Part shown: positions 15,786 through 23,431 of the stretch, one piece after another | Layout of the letters: each line of letters begins with the position of its first letter | Position numbering within the stretch: position 1 is the first letter of the stretch | Assembly (NCBI GenBank): GCA_040904745.1 | Contig: JBBDSW010000107.1 | Location: forward strand, 1-34,831 | Length of the DNA stretch: 34,831 nucleotides | Direction: 5' to 3' | Source: T1Sed10-7 sp040904745 | Lineage (GTDB): Bacteria; Actinomycetota; Nitriliruptoria; Nitriliruptorales; Nitriliruptoraceae | Notes under the pieces: generated by a model | Databases searched by the model: none | The model's input: the letters and a program-made list of their open reading frames with translations, nothing else | What the model was told of the DNA's origin: nothing | Translations under genes and position numbers: made by a program

Positions 15786-17387
15786 ATGAGCCATGACGTC
15801 CTGCGGTCGCGGGTCGACCCCGCCGACGAGGTCTTCCAACGCAATCGTGCGGAGAATCTGGAGCTCCTGCGGCGGGTGGACGAACAACTGACCGCGGCGC
15901 ACGGGGGTGGCGGTTCGGAGAAGCTGGCCAGGCATCGTTCGCGCGGGAAGCACACCTTGCGTGAACGCATCGCACTGCTGTGTGACCACGGGAGCCCCTT
16001 CCTCGAGCTCCAGCCCCTGATCGGACTCGACAGCGACTTCCACGTCGGCGGCTCCACCATCCAGGGCATCGGGGTCGTGTCAGGCGTCGAGTGCGTGATC
16101 GGGGGGATGGACCCCACCGTCAAGGGTGGGGCCTCCAACCCTTTCAGCGTCACCAAGTCGCTTCGCGCGTTGCAGATCGCCCGAGAGAACCGCCTCCCGA
16201 CGATCAACCTCACCGAGTCGGGTGGTGCCGATCTCCGCAGGCAGCAGGATGTCTTCGTGCCAGGTGGTCGCACGTTCCGGGAGTTGACCGCACTGTCGAA
16301 GGCGGGCGTTCCGACCATCAGTCTCGTGTTCGGATCGTCCACGGCCGGTGGGGCCTACATCCCGGGGATGAGTGACTACGTCGTCCTCATCGAGGAGCGT
16401 TCCAAGGTCTTCCTCGGCGGGCCGCCCCTGGTGAGGATGGCCACCGGCGAGGTGGCCAGCGAGGAGGACCTCGGCGGTGCACAGATGCATGCGCGGATCT
16501 CCGGGCTCGGCGACTACCTCGCGACCGACGAGCTCGACGGGATCCGGATCACCCGGCAGCTGGTGTCGAACCTGGGGTGGACCAAACGCGGTCCCGGGCC
16601 GAGCGAGCCCGCCGATGCGCCGCTGTTCGACCCCGACGAGCTGCTTGGGATCGCCAGCACGGATCTGCGTGAGACGTTCGATACGCGGGAGGTGCTCGCC
16701 CGCGTGCTCGACGGGAGCCGCTTCGAGGAGTTCAAGGCGGCATACGGCACGAACCTGGTCACCGGCTGGGGCTCGATCCACGGGTTCCCGATCGGGGTGC
16801 TCGCCAACAACGGTGTGCTGTTCAGCGAGGAGTCCCAGAAGGGCGCCCAGTTCATCCAACTGGCCAACAAGCGGGATCGGCCGCTGCTCTTCCTGCAGAA
16901 CATCACCGGGTTCATGGTCGGGACCGCCTACGAGCGGGGCGGGATGATCAAGGACGGCGCGAAGCTGATCAACGCCGTGTCCAACTCCGAGGTGCCCCAC
17001 CTCACGGTCATGACCGGGGCGTCCTACGGGGCCGGGAACTACGGCATGTGCGGTCGGGCCTACGACCCGCGGATGCTCTTCACCTGGCCGAACCACCGCA
17101 TCGCGGTCATGGGTCCCGAGCAGCTGGCCGGGGTGCTCTCCATCGTCGCCAAGGCGGGAGCGGAGAACCGCGGTGAGGTGTGGGACGAGGACCAGGATCG
17201 GGGTATCCGGGAGATGGTCGAGAGCCAGATCGAAGCCGAGTCGAACGCGTTCCATGCGACCGGGCAGGGCTGGGACGACGGGATCATCGATCCCCGAGAC
17301 ACCCGGCACGTGCTGGGCATCGCTTTGTCCGCCGTGCATACGGACGACGTCCGGGGCGGCGACGCCTACGGCGTCTTCCGGATGTGA
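15786..17387 (+). CDS. Acyl-CoA carboxylase beta subunit (carboxyltransferase; methylcrotonyl-CoA carboxylase-like)
   Basis: 533 residues. It transfers carboxyl from carboxybiotin on the alpha subunit to an acyl-CoA. The N-terminal carboxyltransferase half shows the ATVKGG-like DPTVKGGASNPFSVTKSLRA stretch and the oxyanion motif GSSTAGGAYIPGMSD. The C-terminal half shows LQNITGFMVGTAYERGG and GASYGAGNYGMCGRAYDP, which are characteristic of methylcrotonyl-CoA-type beta subunits rather than propionyl-CoA types. The ATG at 15786 follows GGAG 11 bases upstream. The alpha subunit begins 10 bases after its stop, so they form an operon. No isovaleryl-CoA dehydrogenase or other leucine-degradation gene is visible, so the substrate is not settled; geranyl-CoA or another branched acyl-CoA is possible. 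Confidence 0.92.
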   Translation: MSHDVLRSRVDPADEVFQRNRAENLELLRRVDEQLTAAHGGGGSEKLARHRSRGKHTLRERIALLCDHGSPFLELQPLIGLDSDFHVGGSTIQGIGVVSGVECVIGGMDPTVKGGASNPFSVTKSLRALQIARENRLPTINLTESGGADLRRQQDVFVPGGRTFRELTALSKAGVPTISLVFGSSTAGGAYIPGMSDYVVLIEERSKVFLGGPPLVRMATGEVASEEDLGGAQMHARISGLGDYLATDELDGIRITRQLVSNLGWTKRGPGPSEPADAPLFDPDELLGIASTDLRETFDTREVLARVLDGSRFEEFKAAYGTNLVTGWGSIHGFPIGVLANNGVLFSEESQKGAQFIQLANKRDRPLLFLQNITGFMVGTAYERGGMIKDGAKLINAVSNSEVPHLTVMTGASYGAGNYGMCGRAYDPRMLFTWPNHRIAVMGPEQLAGVLSIVAKAGAENRGEVWDEDQDRGIREMVESQIEAESNAFHATGQGWDDGIIDPRDTRHVLGIALSAVHTDDVRGGDAYGVFRM

Positions 17388-17397
17388 GGGGGCCACA

Positions 17398-19506
17398 GTG
17401 ACGACCCCGGAGCTGCCACGAGCCGTGCTCATCGCCAACCGCGGGGAGATCGCGGTCCGGATCGCGCGGACCTGCCGTGAGATGGGCATCCGCTCGATCG
17501 CCGTGTGCTCAGAGGTCGACGCCGGCGCGCGCCACGTGCTGGCCTGCGACGAGGCGGTCCTCCTCGGGGGCGCGAGCCCGTCCGAGTCCTACCTGTGCGC
17601 GCACGCGATCATCGATGCGGCGACGCGCAGCGGGGCCGATGCGGTCCACCCCGGGTTCGGCTTCCTGGCCGAGGATCCACGGTTCGCGCAGGCGGTGCTC
17701 GATGCTGGGCTCCGGTGGATCGGGCCGACACCCGCGGTCATCGCGGCGATGGGCGACAAGCTGGAGGCCAAGCGTCGGATGGCTGCGGCCGGCGTGCCCC
17801 TGGTGCCCGGAGAGCGGATCGCCGATGACGCCGATCCCGAGGGCTTGCGCGAGGTGGCCGAGCGTGTCGGCTTCCCCCTGATGGTCAAAGCGGTCGCGGG
17901 GGGCGGGGGCAAGGGGATGCGCGCCGTGCACACGGTGGATGAGTTGCCGGATGCCGTCGCTTCCGCTCGCCGTGAGGCCGAGGCAGCGTTCGGTGACGAT
18001 CGGTTGTTCCTCGAGCGCCTGATCGCTCGTTCGCGCCACGTCGAGGTGCAGATCGTCGGCGACCAGCACGGGCATCTGCTCCACCTGTTCGAGCGCGAGT
18101 GCTCGATCCAGCGCCGGCATCAGAAGGTGGTCGAGGAGTCCCCGTCGCCCGGCATCGACGACGAGGTGCGTGACGTTCTGACCGGGGCGGCGACCACCGC
18201 GGCGCGAGCGCTCGGCTACACCTCGGCAGGGACCGTCGAGTTCATCTTGGACGAGGAGGTCCTCGCCCGTCGTCGTGCCGGTGAGGACGTGCCGGCCACC
18301 GATGCGGTCGCGTTCCTGGAGGTCAACACCCGCCTGCAGGTAGAGCATCCGGTCACCGAGCAGGTCGTGGGTATCAGGGACCCGGCCACCGGCATGCTCG
18401 AGGCCATCGATCTGGTGCGGTGGCAACTGCTCATCGCCGGTGGGTGGTCGCTGCCGGTCACCCAGGAGCAGCTCGTGACCCGCGGACACGCCATCGAGGT
18501 CCGCCTCTACGCCGAGGACGTCCCTGCTGGCTTCCTGCCGGCCACCGGCAGGTTGCACGCGTTCGAACCCGCGCTGCGAGAGGGGATCCGCTGGGATGCC
18601 GGCGTCGCTCAGGGCGAGGACGTCTCACCGCACTACGACCCGATGCTGGCCAAGGTCATCGCAACCGCGCCGACACGCACGGAGGCGGCAACGCGGCTTG
18701 CCGCGGCGCTCCAGGACACACCGCTGGTCGGTGTGGCGACCAACCGGGATCTGCTCGTGGCGGTCCTGCGGGATGCGACGTTCCTCGTAGGAGACACGAC
18801 GACCGCCTACCTCGAGGAGCGGCTCGCGGTGTTGCAGGCCTCAGGTGTCCCGGACGAGGGGAGCCGGGCTCGGGCGTGTCTGCTGGCGACCCTGCACGGC
18901 GCGTTGCAAGCCCAGCAGGGGAGCCCGGCGCTCCCGACGCTGCCGGTGGGTTTCTGCAACACCGGCGTGCTCTGGCCGCAGGAGACCTTCGCCGGACCGG
19001 ACGGGGACGACTGGACCGTCCGCCTCCGCGGAAGACGCGACGGGAGCCTTGAAGGCCAGGTGCTGCGCGACGTGCCCGCCGGGTTCCTCGATGCCGACGG
19101 TGAGGTGTTGCTGAGCGCTCGGGTCCGGGTCCACACGCTGGATCGTGACACGCTCGACGCGGAGGTCGATGGGCGGCGGCAACGTGTCAGGATCGTCGGG
19201 GACCCACAGGGGCGGGTACAGGTGCTCGGACCGGGCGTCGTCGATCTCGTCCGCCGCCCGCGGTTCCCGTCAGAGGCTGCCGAGCGGATCAGTGGTGCGA
19301 ATCGGTCGCCGATGCCCGGCTCGGTCGTGGCCGTTGCGGTCGGGGCCGGGGACGAGGTCGCCGAAGGGCAGCTGTTGGCCACCGTGGAGGCGATGAAGAT
19401 GGAGCACCGGGTCACCGCGGGGCGGGCCGGGACCGTGACGGAGGTGCGGGTGACCGCGGGGCAGCAGGTGGCTGGCGGCGAGGTCCTGGTCGTCGTCGAC
19501 GGGTGA
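17398..19506 (+). CDS. Acyl-CoA carboxylase alpha subunit (biotin carboxylase + biotin carrier)
   Basis: 702 residues. The biotin carboxylase domain occupies about residues 8-470: VLIANRGEIAVRIART at the start, the ATP-grasp glycine loop VAGGGGKGMR near 166-175, RHVEVQI, and FLEVNTRLQVEHPVTE near 305-320. A middle BT-like linker follows. The C-terminal biotinyl domain carries EAMKMEH with the biotin-accepting Lys667, 35 residues from the end. This fused layout is typical of actinobacterial AccA-type subunits. The GTG at 17398 follows GAGGGG and lies 10 bases after the beta subunit stop. Together they catalyse ATP- and bicarbonate-dependent carboxylation of an acyl-CoA. No epsilon subunit gene is seen. 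Confidence 0.94.
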   Translation: MTTPELPRAVLIANRGEIAVRIARTCREMGIRSIAVCSEVDAGARHVLACDEAVLLGGASPSESYLCAHAIIDAATRSGADAVHPGFGFLAEDPRFAQAVLDAGLRWIGPTPAVIAAMGDKLEAKRRMAAAGVPLVPGERIADDADPEGLREVAERVGFPLMVKAVAGGGGKGMRAVHTVDELPDAVASARREAEAAFGDDRLFLERLIARSRHVEVQIVGDQHGHLLHLFERECSIQRRHQKVVEESPSPGIDDEVRDVLTGAATTAARALGYTSAGTVEFILDEEVLARRRAGEDVPATDAVAFLEVNTRLQVEHPVTEQVVGIRDPATGMLEAIDLVRWQLLIAGGWSLPVTQEQLVTRGHAIEVRLYAEDVPAGFLPATGRLHAFEPALREGIRWDAGVAQGEDVSPHYDPMLAKVIATAPTRTEAATRLAAALQDTPLVGVATNRDLLVAVLRDATFLVGDTTTAYLEERLAVLQASGVPDEGSRARACLLATLHGALQAQQGSPALPTLPVGFCNTGVLWPQETFAGPDGDDWTVRLRGRRDGSLEGQVLRDVPAGFLDADGEVLLSARVRVHTLDRDTLDAEVDGRRQRVRIVGDPQGRVQVLGPGVVDLVRRPRFPSEAAERISGANRSPMPGSVVAVAVGAGDEVAEGQLLATVEAMKMEHRVTAGRAGTVTEVRVTAGQQVAGGEVLVVVDG

Positions 19507-19576
19507 TCGAGTCGACGTCGCCGACGTGCGCACATAGTGGGAACAGCACCGCGGCGACCGAGGGCAGGGGCCAGCG

Positions 19577-20609
19577 GTGAGCACGTCCGATCCCGGCACC
19601 ATCGACGCGGCTCTGTCCGCGAGCCGTCTCCGGCTGGTGTGGGATCACGCACCCATCGGGATGGTCATCGTCGACCTCGACGGTCAGTGGAGCGTGGCGA
19701 ACGGTGCGTTGTGCCGCCTACTCGGTCGGGATCGCGAGCAGCTCCGTGGCTAGGTCGTCGCCGAAGTGACCCACCCCGATGACCTGTCGGACAGCCTGGA
19801 CGTGATGCAGCGTCTCATCCGCGGCGAACACGAGCACTACACGCTGGAGAAGCGCTACCTCCACGCCGACGGCCACGTGATCCACGCGCAGCTCACGGCT
19901 TCGGTGGTGCGTGACGATGGGGCCGAGCCCGACCACATCCTGGGACAGATCGTCGATCACAGCCGACAACGCGCTGCGGAGGAGCGGCTCCGGGTGAAGC
20001 TCGGCGAGCTCCAGCGCGCGAACGAGACGCTCGAGACGTTCGCCGAGGTGGTCTCCCACGACCTCACCAGCCCACTGAGCAGCGCGCAGTCCCTCATCGA
20101 GCACGTGCGTGCCCGGCCTGGGCAGGCCGGACGGAAGCGATCACTCCGCCGGCGAGTACACGCTCGAGGACCTGCTGGGCGGGGTGATCGAGGCACTCTC
20201 CGCGGAGCTCGTGGATGTCGATCTCTCGGTGCAGGAGGGTCTGCTGTTCACGGGCGACCATGCGCAGCTCCAGTTGCTGTCCCAGAACCGTCTCGCCAAC
20301 GCGAGCAAGTACCGCGCTCCCGGACGTCCACTGGTGATCGTGGTGCACGGGCAGGACGCTGGCTCCGAGACCATCGTCCACGTCGATGACACCGGCATCG
20401 GATTCGCGCCGGAAGAGACGGAGCGCATCTTCGACCTGCGGGTGCGGGGCGAGCGGGTCGGGGACGTACCGGGTCTCGGGCTCGGTCTCGCGACGTGCCG
20501 GAGCATCGTCGAGCATCACGGGGGCACGATCGAGGCGCAACCGCGGGCCGAGGGTGGCTCCCGGTTCACCGTCCGGCTCCCGCATCGGGTGCTCGGCGTC
20601 GAGCGGTAG
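19577..20609 (+). pseudogene. Decayed PAS-domain sensor histidine kinase
   Basis: A GTG at 19577 opens a PAS domain (WDHAPIGMVIVDLDG, LLGRDREQLRG) that stops at an in-frame TAG at 19751-19753. Immediately beyond it, in the same frame, the PAS continues (VVAEVTHPDDLSDSLDV) into a PAC region and the H-box FAEVVSHDLTSPLSS. Near 20105-20150 homology jumps to the +1 frame, which encodes the ATPase domain (LLSQNRLANASKYR, DDTGIGFAPEETERIF, GLGLGLATCRSIVEHHGG) ending at 20609. The spacing between H-box and N-box is some 40 residues shorter than usual, so the rest of the dimerisation helix pair is deleted. With a stop and a frameshifting deletion it cannot make an intact kinase. A sequencing error cannot explain the missing segment. 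Confidence 0.85.
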
Positions 20610-20615
20610 ATCGGG

Positions 20616-20954
20616 CTACGGCGTGTCCCGTGTGTCGTCGGTCGCCAGGTCGTCGATGTGGGTCAACGGGCTGAGCGGTGCCCCTGAGCGGTAGGCGGCG
20701 CGTCCCATGACGTGGCCGGCGATCGGGGCCGTCAAGAACTGCAGTACCGCGGCGAGTCCGAGCTTGATACCGGCTTCCCAGGTCCCGATGGTGAGCGCCG
20801 CCCCCAGCAGCACGCAGGCGACCCCGAGGCCGGCGGCCTTCGTCGCCGCGTTCGCGCGGGTGTAGACGTCGGGGAAGCGGACGACCCCGGCACCGGCCAG
20901 GAGGATCAGCACCGAGCCGAGCACCATGAGGACGTAGCCGGTGATCGTCATCAT
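20616..20954 (-). CDS. mrpG: Mrp Na+/H+ antiporter subunit G
   Basis: 112 residues with three membrane helices: about 4-25 (ITGYVLMVLGSVLILLAGAG), 40-60 and 65-85. The family motif VVRFPDVYTRANAATKAAGLG follows the first helix. It is the last gene of the Mrp operon; its start codon overlaps the mrpF stop (ATGA), and a second ATG follows immediately. The acidic C-terminus is cytoplasmic. It faces the end of the decayed kinase, 6 bases away. Confidence 0.92.
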   Translation of the reverse strand: MMTITGYVLMVLGSVLILLAGAGVVRFPDVYTRANAATKAAGLGVACVLLGAALTIGTWEAGIKLGLAAVLQFLTAPIAGHVMGRAAYRSGAPLSPLTHIDDLATDDTRDTP

Positions 20955-21205
20955 CGCGGACGCCCGACCAGCGCGGCCAACGCCACCGTCGCCAGGAACC
21001 CGAGCAGCGTGCCGATCAACGCCACGTCGATGAACTGTGACGCGCCGGTCATCGCGGCGATCAGCGTCAACCCGCCGATCAGGACGTAGAGGCCGATGTC
21101 GGTGGCGACGGCCCGATCGGCGACGGTGGGGCCGATGATGGCCCGTATGAGCGCCAAGGCGAAGCCGATCGCCAAGGCGAGGAATCCGACCACGTAGACG
21201 CTCAT
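20951..21205 (-). CDS. mrpF: Mrp Na+/H+ antiporter subunit F
   Basis: 84 residues and almost entirely membrane: three helices at about 4-24, 37-55 and 60-80. The family signature RAIIGPTVADRAVATDIG is at 21-38. It is required with the other small subunits for assembly of the antiporter. Both ends overlap neighbours by 4 bases (ATGA with mrpE upstream and with mrpG downstream), so translation is coupled. The start was placed at 21205 from this overlap and the family length. Confidence 0.92.
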   Translation of the reverse strand: MSVYVVGFLALAIGFALALIRAIIGPTVADRAVATDIGLYVLIGGLTLIAAMTGASQFIDVALIGTLLGFLATVALAALVGRPR

Positions 21206-21537
21206 CGCATGGCCTCCAGCAGGACGTCCTCGAGCACCCGGATCTGGGCACGGAAACTGTCCCGATCCTCGACGTAGAGGGAATGGACGTAGAGGTCGCC
21301 GGAGAGTTCGTCCACCTCCAAAGTGAGTGTCCCCGGGGTCATCGTGATGGTGTTGGCAAGGGCCATGCGTTCCCACGGGTTCCGGGTGCGCGTCGGGACC
21401 TTGACGATCGCGGGGCGCAGGGTCAGGCCGGGGGTCATGACCTCCCAGGCGACGCGGGCGTTGGCTTTGATGAGCTCGCGGAGGAACACGAGGAGGAACC
21501 GGGCGAGGCGCAGTGGCTGGGTGAGTCTGTGGATCAT
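21202..21537 (-). CDS. mrpE: Mrp Na+/H+ antiporter subunit E (short form)
   Basis: 111 residues. The recognisable MrpE core is RLARFLLVFLRELIKANARVAWEVM (11-34), followed by the soluble RPAIVKVP and NTITMTPGTLTLEV blocks and YVHSLYVED. Most MrpE proteins are about 150-180 residues and begin with two further hydrophobic helices. Here the first ATG, overlapping the mrpD stop as ATGA, opens just before the last helix, and no extra N-terminal helices can be read upstream in frame. So this is a short form, either lineage-typical or truncated. The operon position and intact coupling argue that it is functional. Confidence 0.88.
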   Translation of the reverse strand: MIHRLTQPLRLARFLLVFLRELIKANARVAWEVMTPGLTLRPAIVKVPTRTRNPWERMALANTITMTPGTLTLEVDELSGDLYVHSLYVEDRDSFRAQIRVLEDVLLEAMR

Positions 21538-23087
21538 GGGTGCAGCACCGCCTCGAGGTAGGTGCTCGGGTCGTGGATCGACTCCGCGGCTGGGCCGGCG
21601 AGGTCCACCAGCCACGTACCGGCGATGCCGGCGATGATGGTCGCGGCACCGACCAGCAACGCGGGGCCGGCCAGCGCCATGAGACGACCGCGGCGCAGGG
21701 GAGCCGGAGAGCTGAGCCCACTCTCGTCTGCGGCGTCGTCGGCTCCACCGGCGGGCACGGCGACCGCGAGTCTTCCCGCAGCCGGTTCGTTCGCGACCCG
21801 TTCGGCCGCCTGGCCCCAGAAGACGCCGTTCCAGATCTTGACCATGGAGAGCAGGGTGAACAGGCTCACCACGACGGCGACGGCACCCGCGAGCCACGCG
21901 CCCGCGTCGAACGCCCCGAGCACGAGCAGGAACTTGCCGACGAACCCGGAGCTCGGTGGGAGGCCGGCCAGGGCCAGCGCGGGGAACAGGAACGCCATGG
22001 CCACCACCGGGCGCGTCCTGAGCATGCCACCGAGCTCCGCGAGACGGCCGCTCCCGGTGAGCGTCTCCACGGTCCCGGCGGCGATGAACAGGGCGCCCTT
22101 CACGAACACGTACTGGATGAGGTAGACGAACCCGGCCGTCGTGGCAGCCACGGTCCAGATACCGAGCGGCAGGATCAGGTAGCCGACCTGGCTCACCATG
22201 TGGAACGAGAGGATCCCCCGGATGTCGCCGCGCCCGACGGCGCCGAGGACCCCGATCACCATGGTCAGCATCGCGAGCACCAGCCACAGCGGCTGCACCT
22301 CGACGGCACCATCCAGCACCACGCTGTGGAGCCGGAAGAGGACCACCACGCCGGCCTTGGTGAGGAGGCCGGAGAAGAGTGCCGTGACCGCCGGGCCCGC
22401 ATGGACGTAGGCCCGTGGGAGCCAGCCATGGACCGGGACCAGGCTCGCCTTCACCCCTGCGGCGACCATGACCAGCGCGACACCGATCACGGCGGTCGGG
22501 GAGCGTTGTGGGAGGGCAGCCAGTTCGCCGAGGTGGACCGTGCCGACTGCGGCGTAGGTCAGTCCGACACCGATCAGGAACACCGTCGAGGCCAGCAGGT
22601 TGACGGTGACGTAGACCGCGCCGGCCCGGATCTGCGCCCGTCCTCCGCCCAAGGTGAGCAGGAGGTAGGAGCCCATCAGCATGACTTCGAAGGCGACGAA
22701 CAGGTTGAACAGGTCCGCGGTGAGGAACGCCGCGAAGACACCGGCGACCAGGACCGCGACGCCGGGGTGGAACAGCGGATGCTCGTCCTCGCCGCGCGCG
22801 ATCGCGAACGAGGTCGCGAGTAGCGCCATCGTGGCCCCGACCGTGACCATCAGCGCGCTCAGGCGATCCGCAGCGAGGACGATCGCCAACCCGTCCGGCC
22901 ACCCGCCGACCGCGGTCGCGAGCGTGGCGCCCTCCGTGCCGAGCACGAGGACGACGCCACTGCCCGCGCTGGTGACGAGCGCCAGGACCGTGACGGTCCG
23001 CTGCACGGCGAGGTGGTTGCGGAACAGCATCGCCAGGCCCGCGCTGAACAGCGGGATCCCGATCGGGAGGACGAGGGCGACGGTCAT
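21534..23087 (-). CDS. mrpD: Mrp Na+/H+ antiporter subunit D
   Basis: 517 residues, a proton-translocating membrane subunit related to complex I NuoM/NuoN with about 14 helices. Family sequence includes LFVAFEVMLMGSYLLLTLGGG near residue 125, VKASLVPVHGWLPRAYVHAGPAVTALFSGLLTKAGVVVLFR near 210-250 with the key Lys and Pro residues, and SFHMVSQVGYLILPLG. A C-terminal soluble stretch of charged residues (near 430-460) precedes the last helix. It starts by ATGA overlap with mrpC and ends by ATGA overlap with mrpE. MrpA and MrpD together form the ion channels of the antiporter. Confidence 0.95.
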   Translation of the reverse strand: MTVALVLPIGIPLFSAGLAMLFRNHLAVQRTVTVLALVTSAGSGVVLVLGTEGATLATAVGGWPDGLAIVLAADRLSALMVTVGATMALLATSFAIARGEDEHPLFHPGVAVLVAGVFAAFLTADLFNLFVAFEVMLMGSYLLLTLGGGRAQIRAGAVYVTVNLLASTVFLIGVGLTYAAVGTVHLGELAALPQRSPTAVIGVALVMVAAGVKASLVPVHGWLPRAYVHAGPAVTALFSGLLTKAGVVVLFRLHSVVLDGAVEVQPLWLVLAMLTMVIGVLGAVGRGDIRGILSFHMVSQVGYLILPLGIWTVAATTAGFVYLIQYVFVKGALFIAAGTVETLTGSGRLAELGGMLRTRPVVAMAFLFPALALAGLPPSSGFVGKFLLVLGAFDAGAWLAGAVAVVVSLFTLLSMVKIWNGVFWGQAAERVANEPAAGRLAVAVPAGGADDAADESGLSSPAPLRRGRLMALAGPALLVGAATIIAGIAGTWLVDLAGPAAESIHDPSTYLEAVLHP

Positions 23088-23431
23088 CCTCGCTCCTCGT
23101 CGTCGGGGATGTCGCGGTCCTCGACGTCGTCATGGCCGATGACGTCACGGCTCCGGAAGGCGAGCGTGAGCAGGAACGCGGTGATGGCGAACGAGATGAC
23201 GATGGCGGTCAACGCGAAGGCTTGGGGGAGTGGGTCCGCCATCGCGGCATCTGGACCGTCCTCGCCGACGAACGGGATGTCTCGGGTGGTGATGCCGCCG
23301 GCGGCCAACAGCAGCGTGGTCGCCGCGTGGCCGAGCAGCACGAAGCCGAGCGAGACCCGGACCAGTCCCCGCTGGAGGATCAGGTAGGTCCCACCGGCCG
23401 CCAGGATGCCGACGATCAGCGCGGCGGTCAT
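23084..23431 (-). CDS. mrpC: Mrp Na+/H+ antiporter subunit C
   Basis: 115 residues, related to complex I subunit NuoK, with three helices at about 3-20, 27-45 and 70-92. The NuoK-like LVRVSLGFVLLGHAATTLLLAAGG and DPLPQAFALTAIVISFAITAF blocks are clear. The C-terminus is charged and acidic. The start overlaps the mrpA stop and the stop overlaps the mrpD start, each as ATGA. Confidence 0.94.
   Translation of the reverse strand: MTAALIVGILAAGGTYLILQRGLVRVSLGFVLLGHAATTLLLAAGGITTRDIPFVGEDGPDAAMADPLPQAFALTAIVISFAITAFLLTLAFRSRDVIGHDDVEDRDIPDDEERG

Noticed and set aside
19515..19527. ACGTCG-C-CGACGT palindrome after the carboxylase alpha stop
   Set aside because: Too short for a terminator, no T-run, and such 6-bp arms are common here.
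19527..19540. GCGCACATAGTGG shared between the gap before the dead kinase and the tldE gene (about 30648)
   Set aside because: A 13-base match is expected several times by chance in a 35-kb GC-rich window, and one copy is ordinary coding sequence.
19751..19753. Amber codon in the PAS domain as programmed readthrough or pyrrolysine
   Set aside because: The gene also has a frameshifting deletion downstream, so readthrough would still not give an intact kinase.
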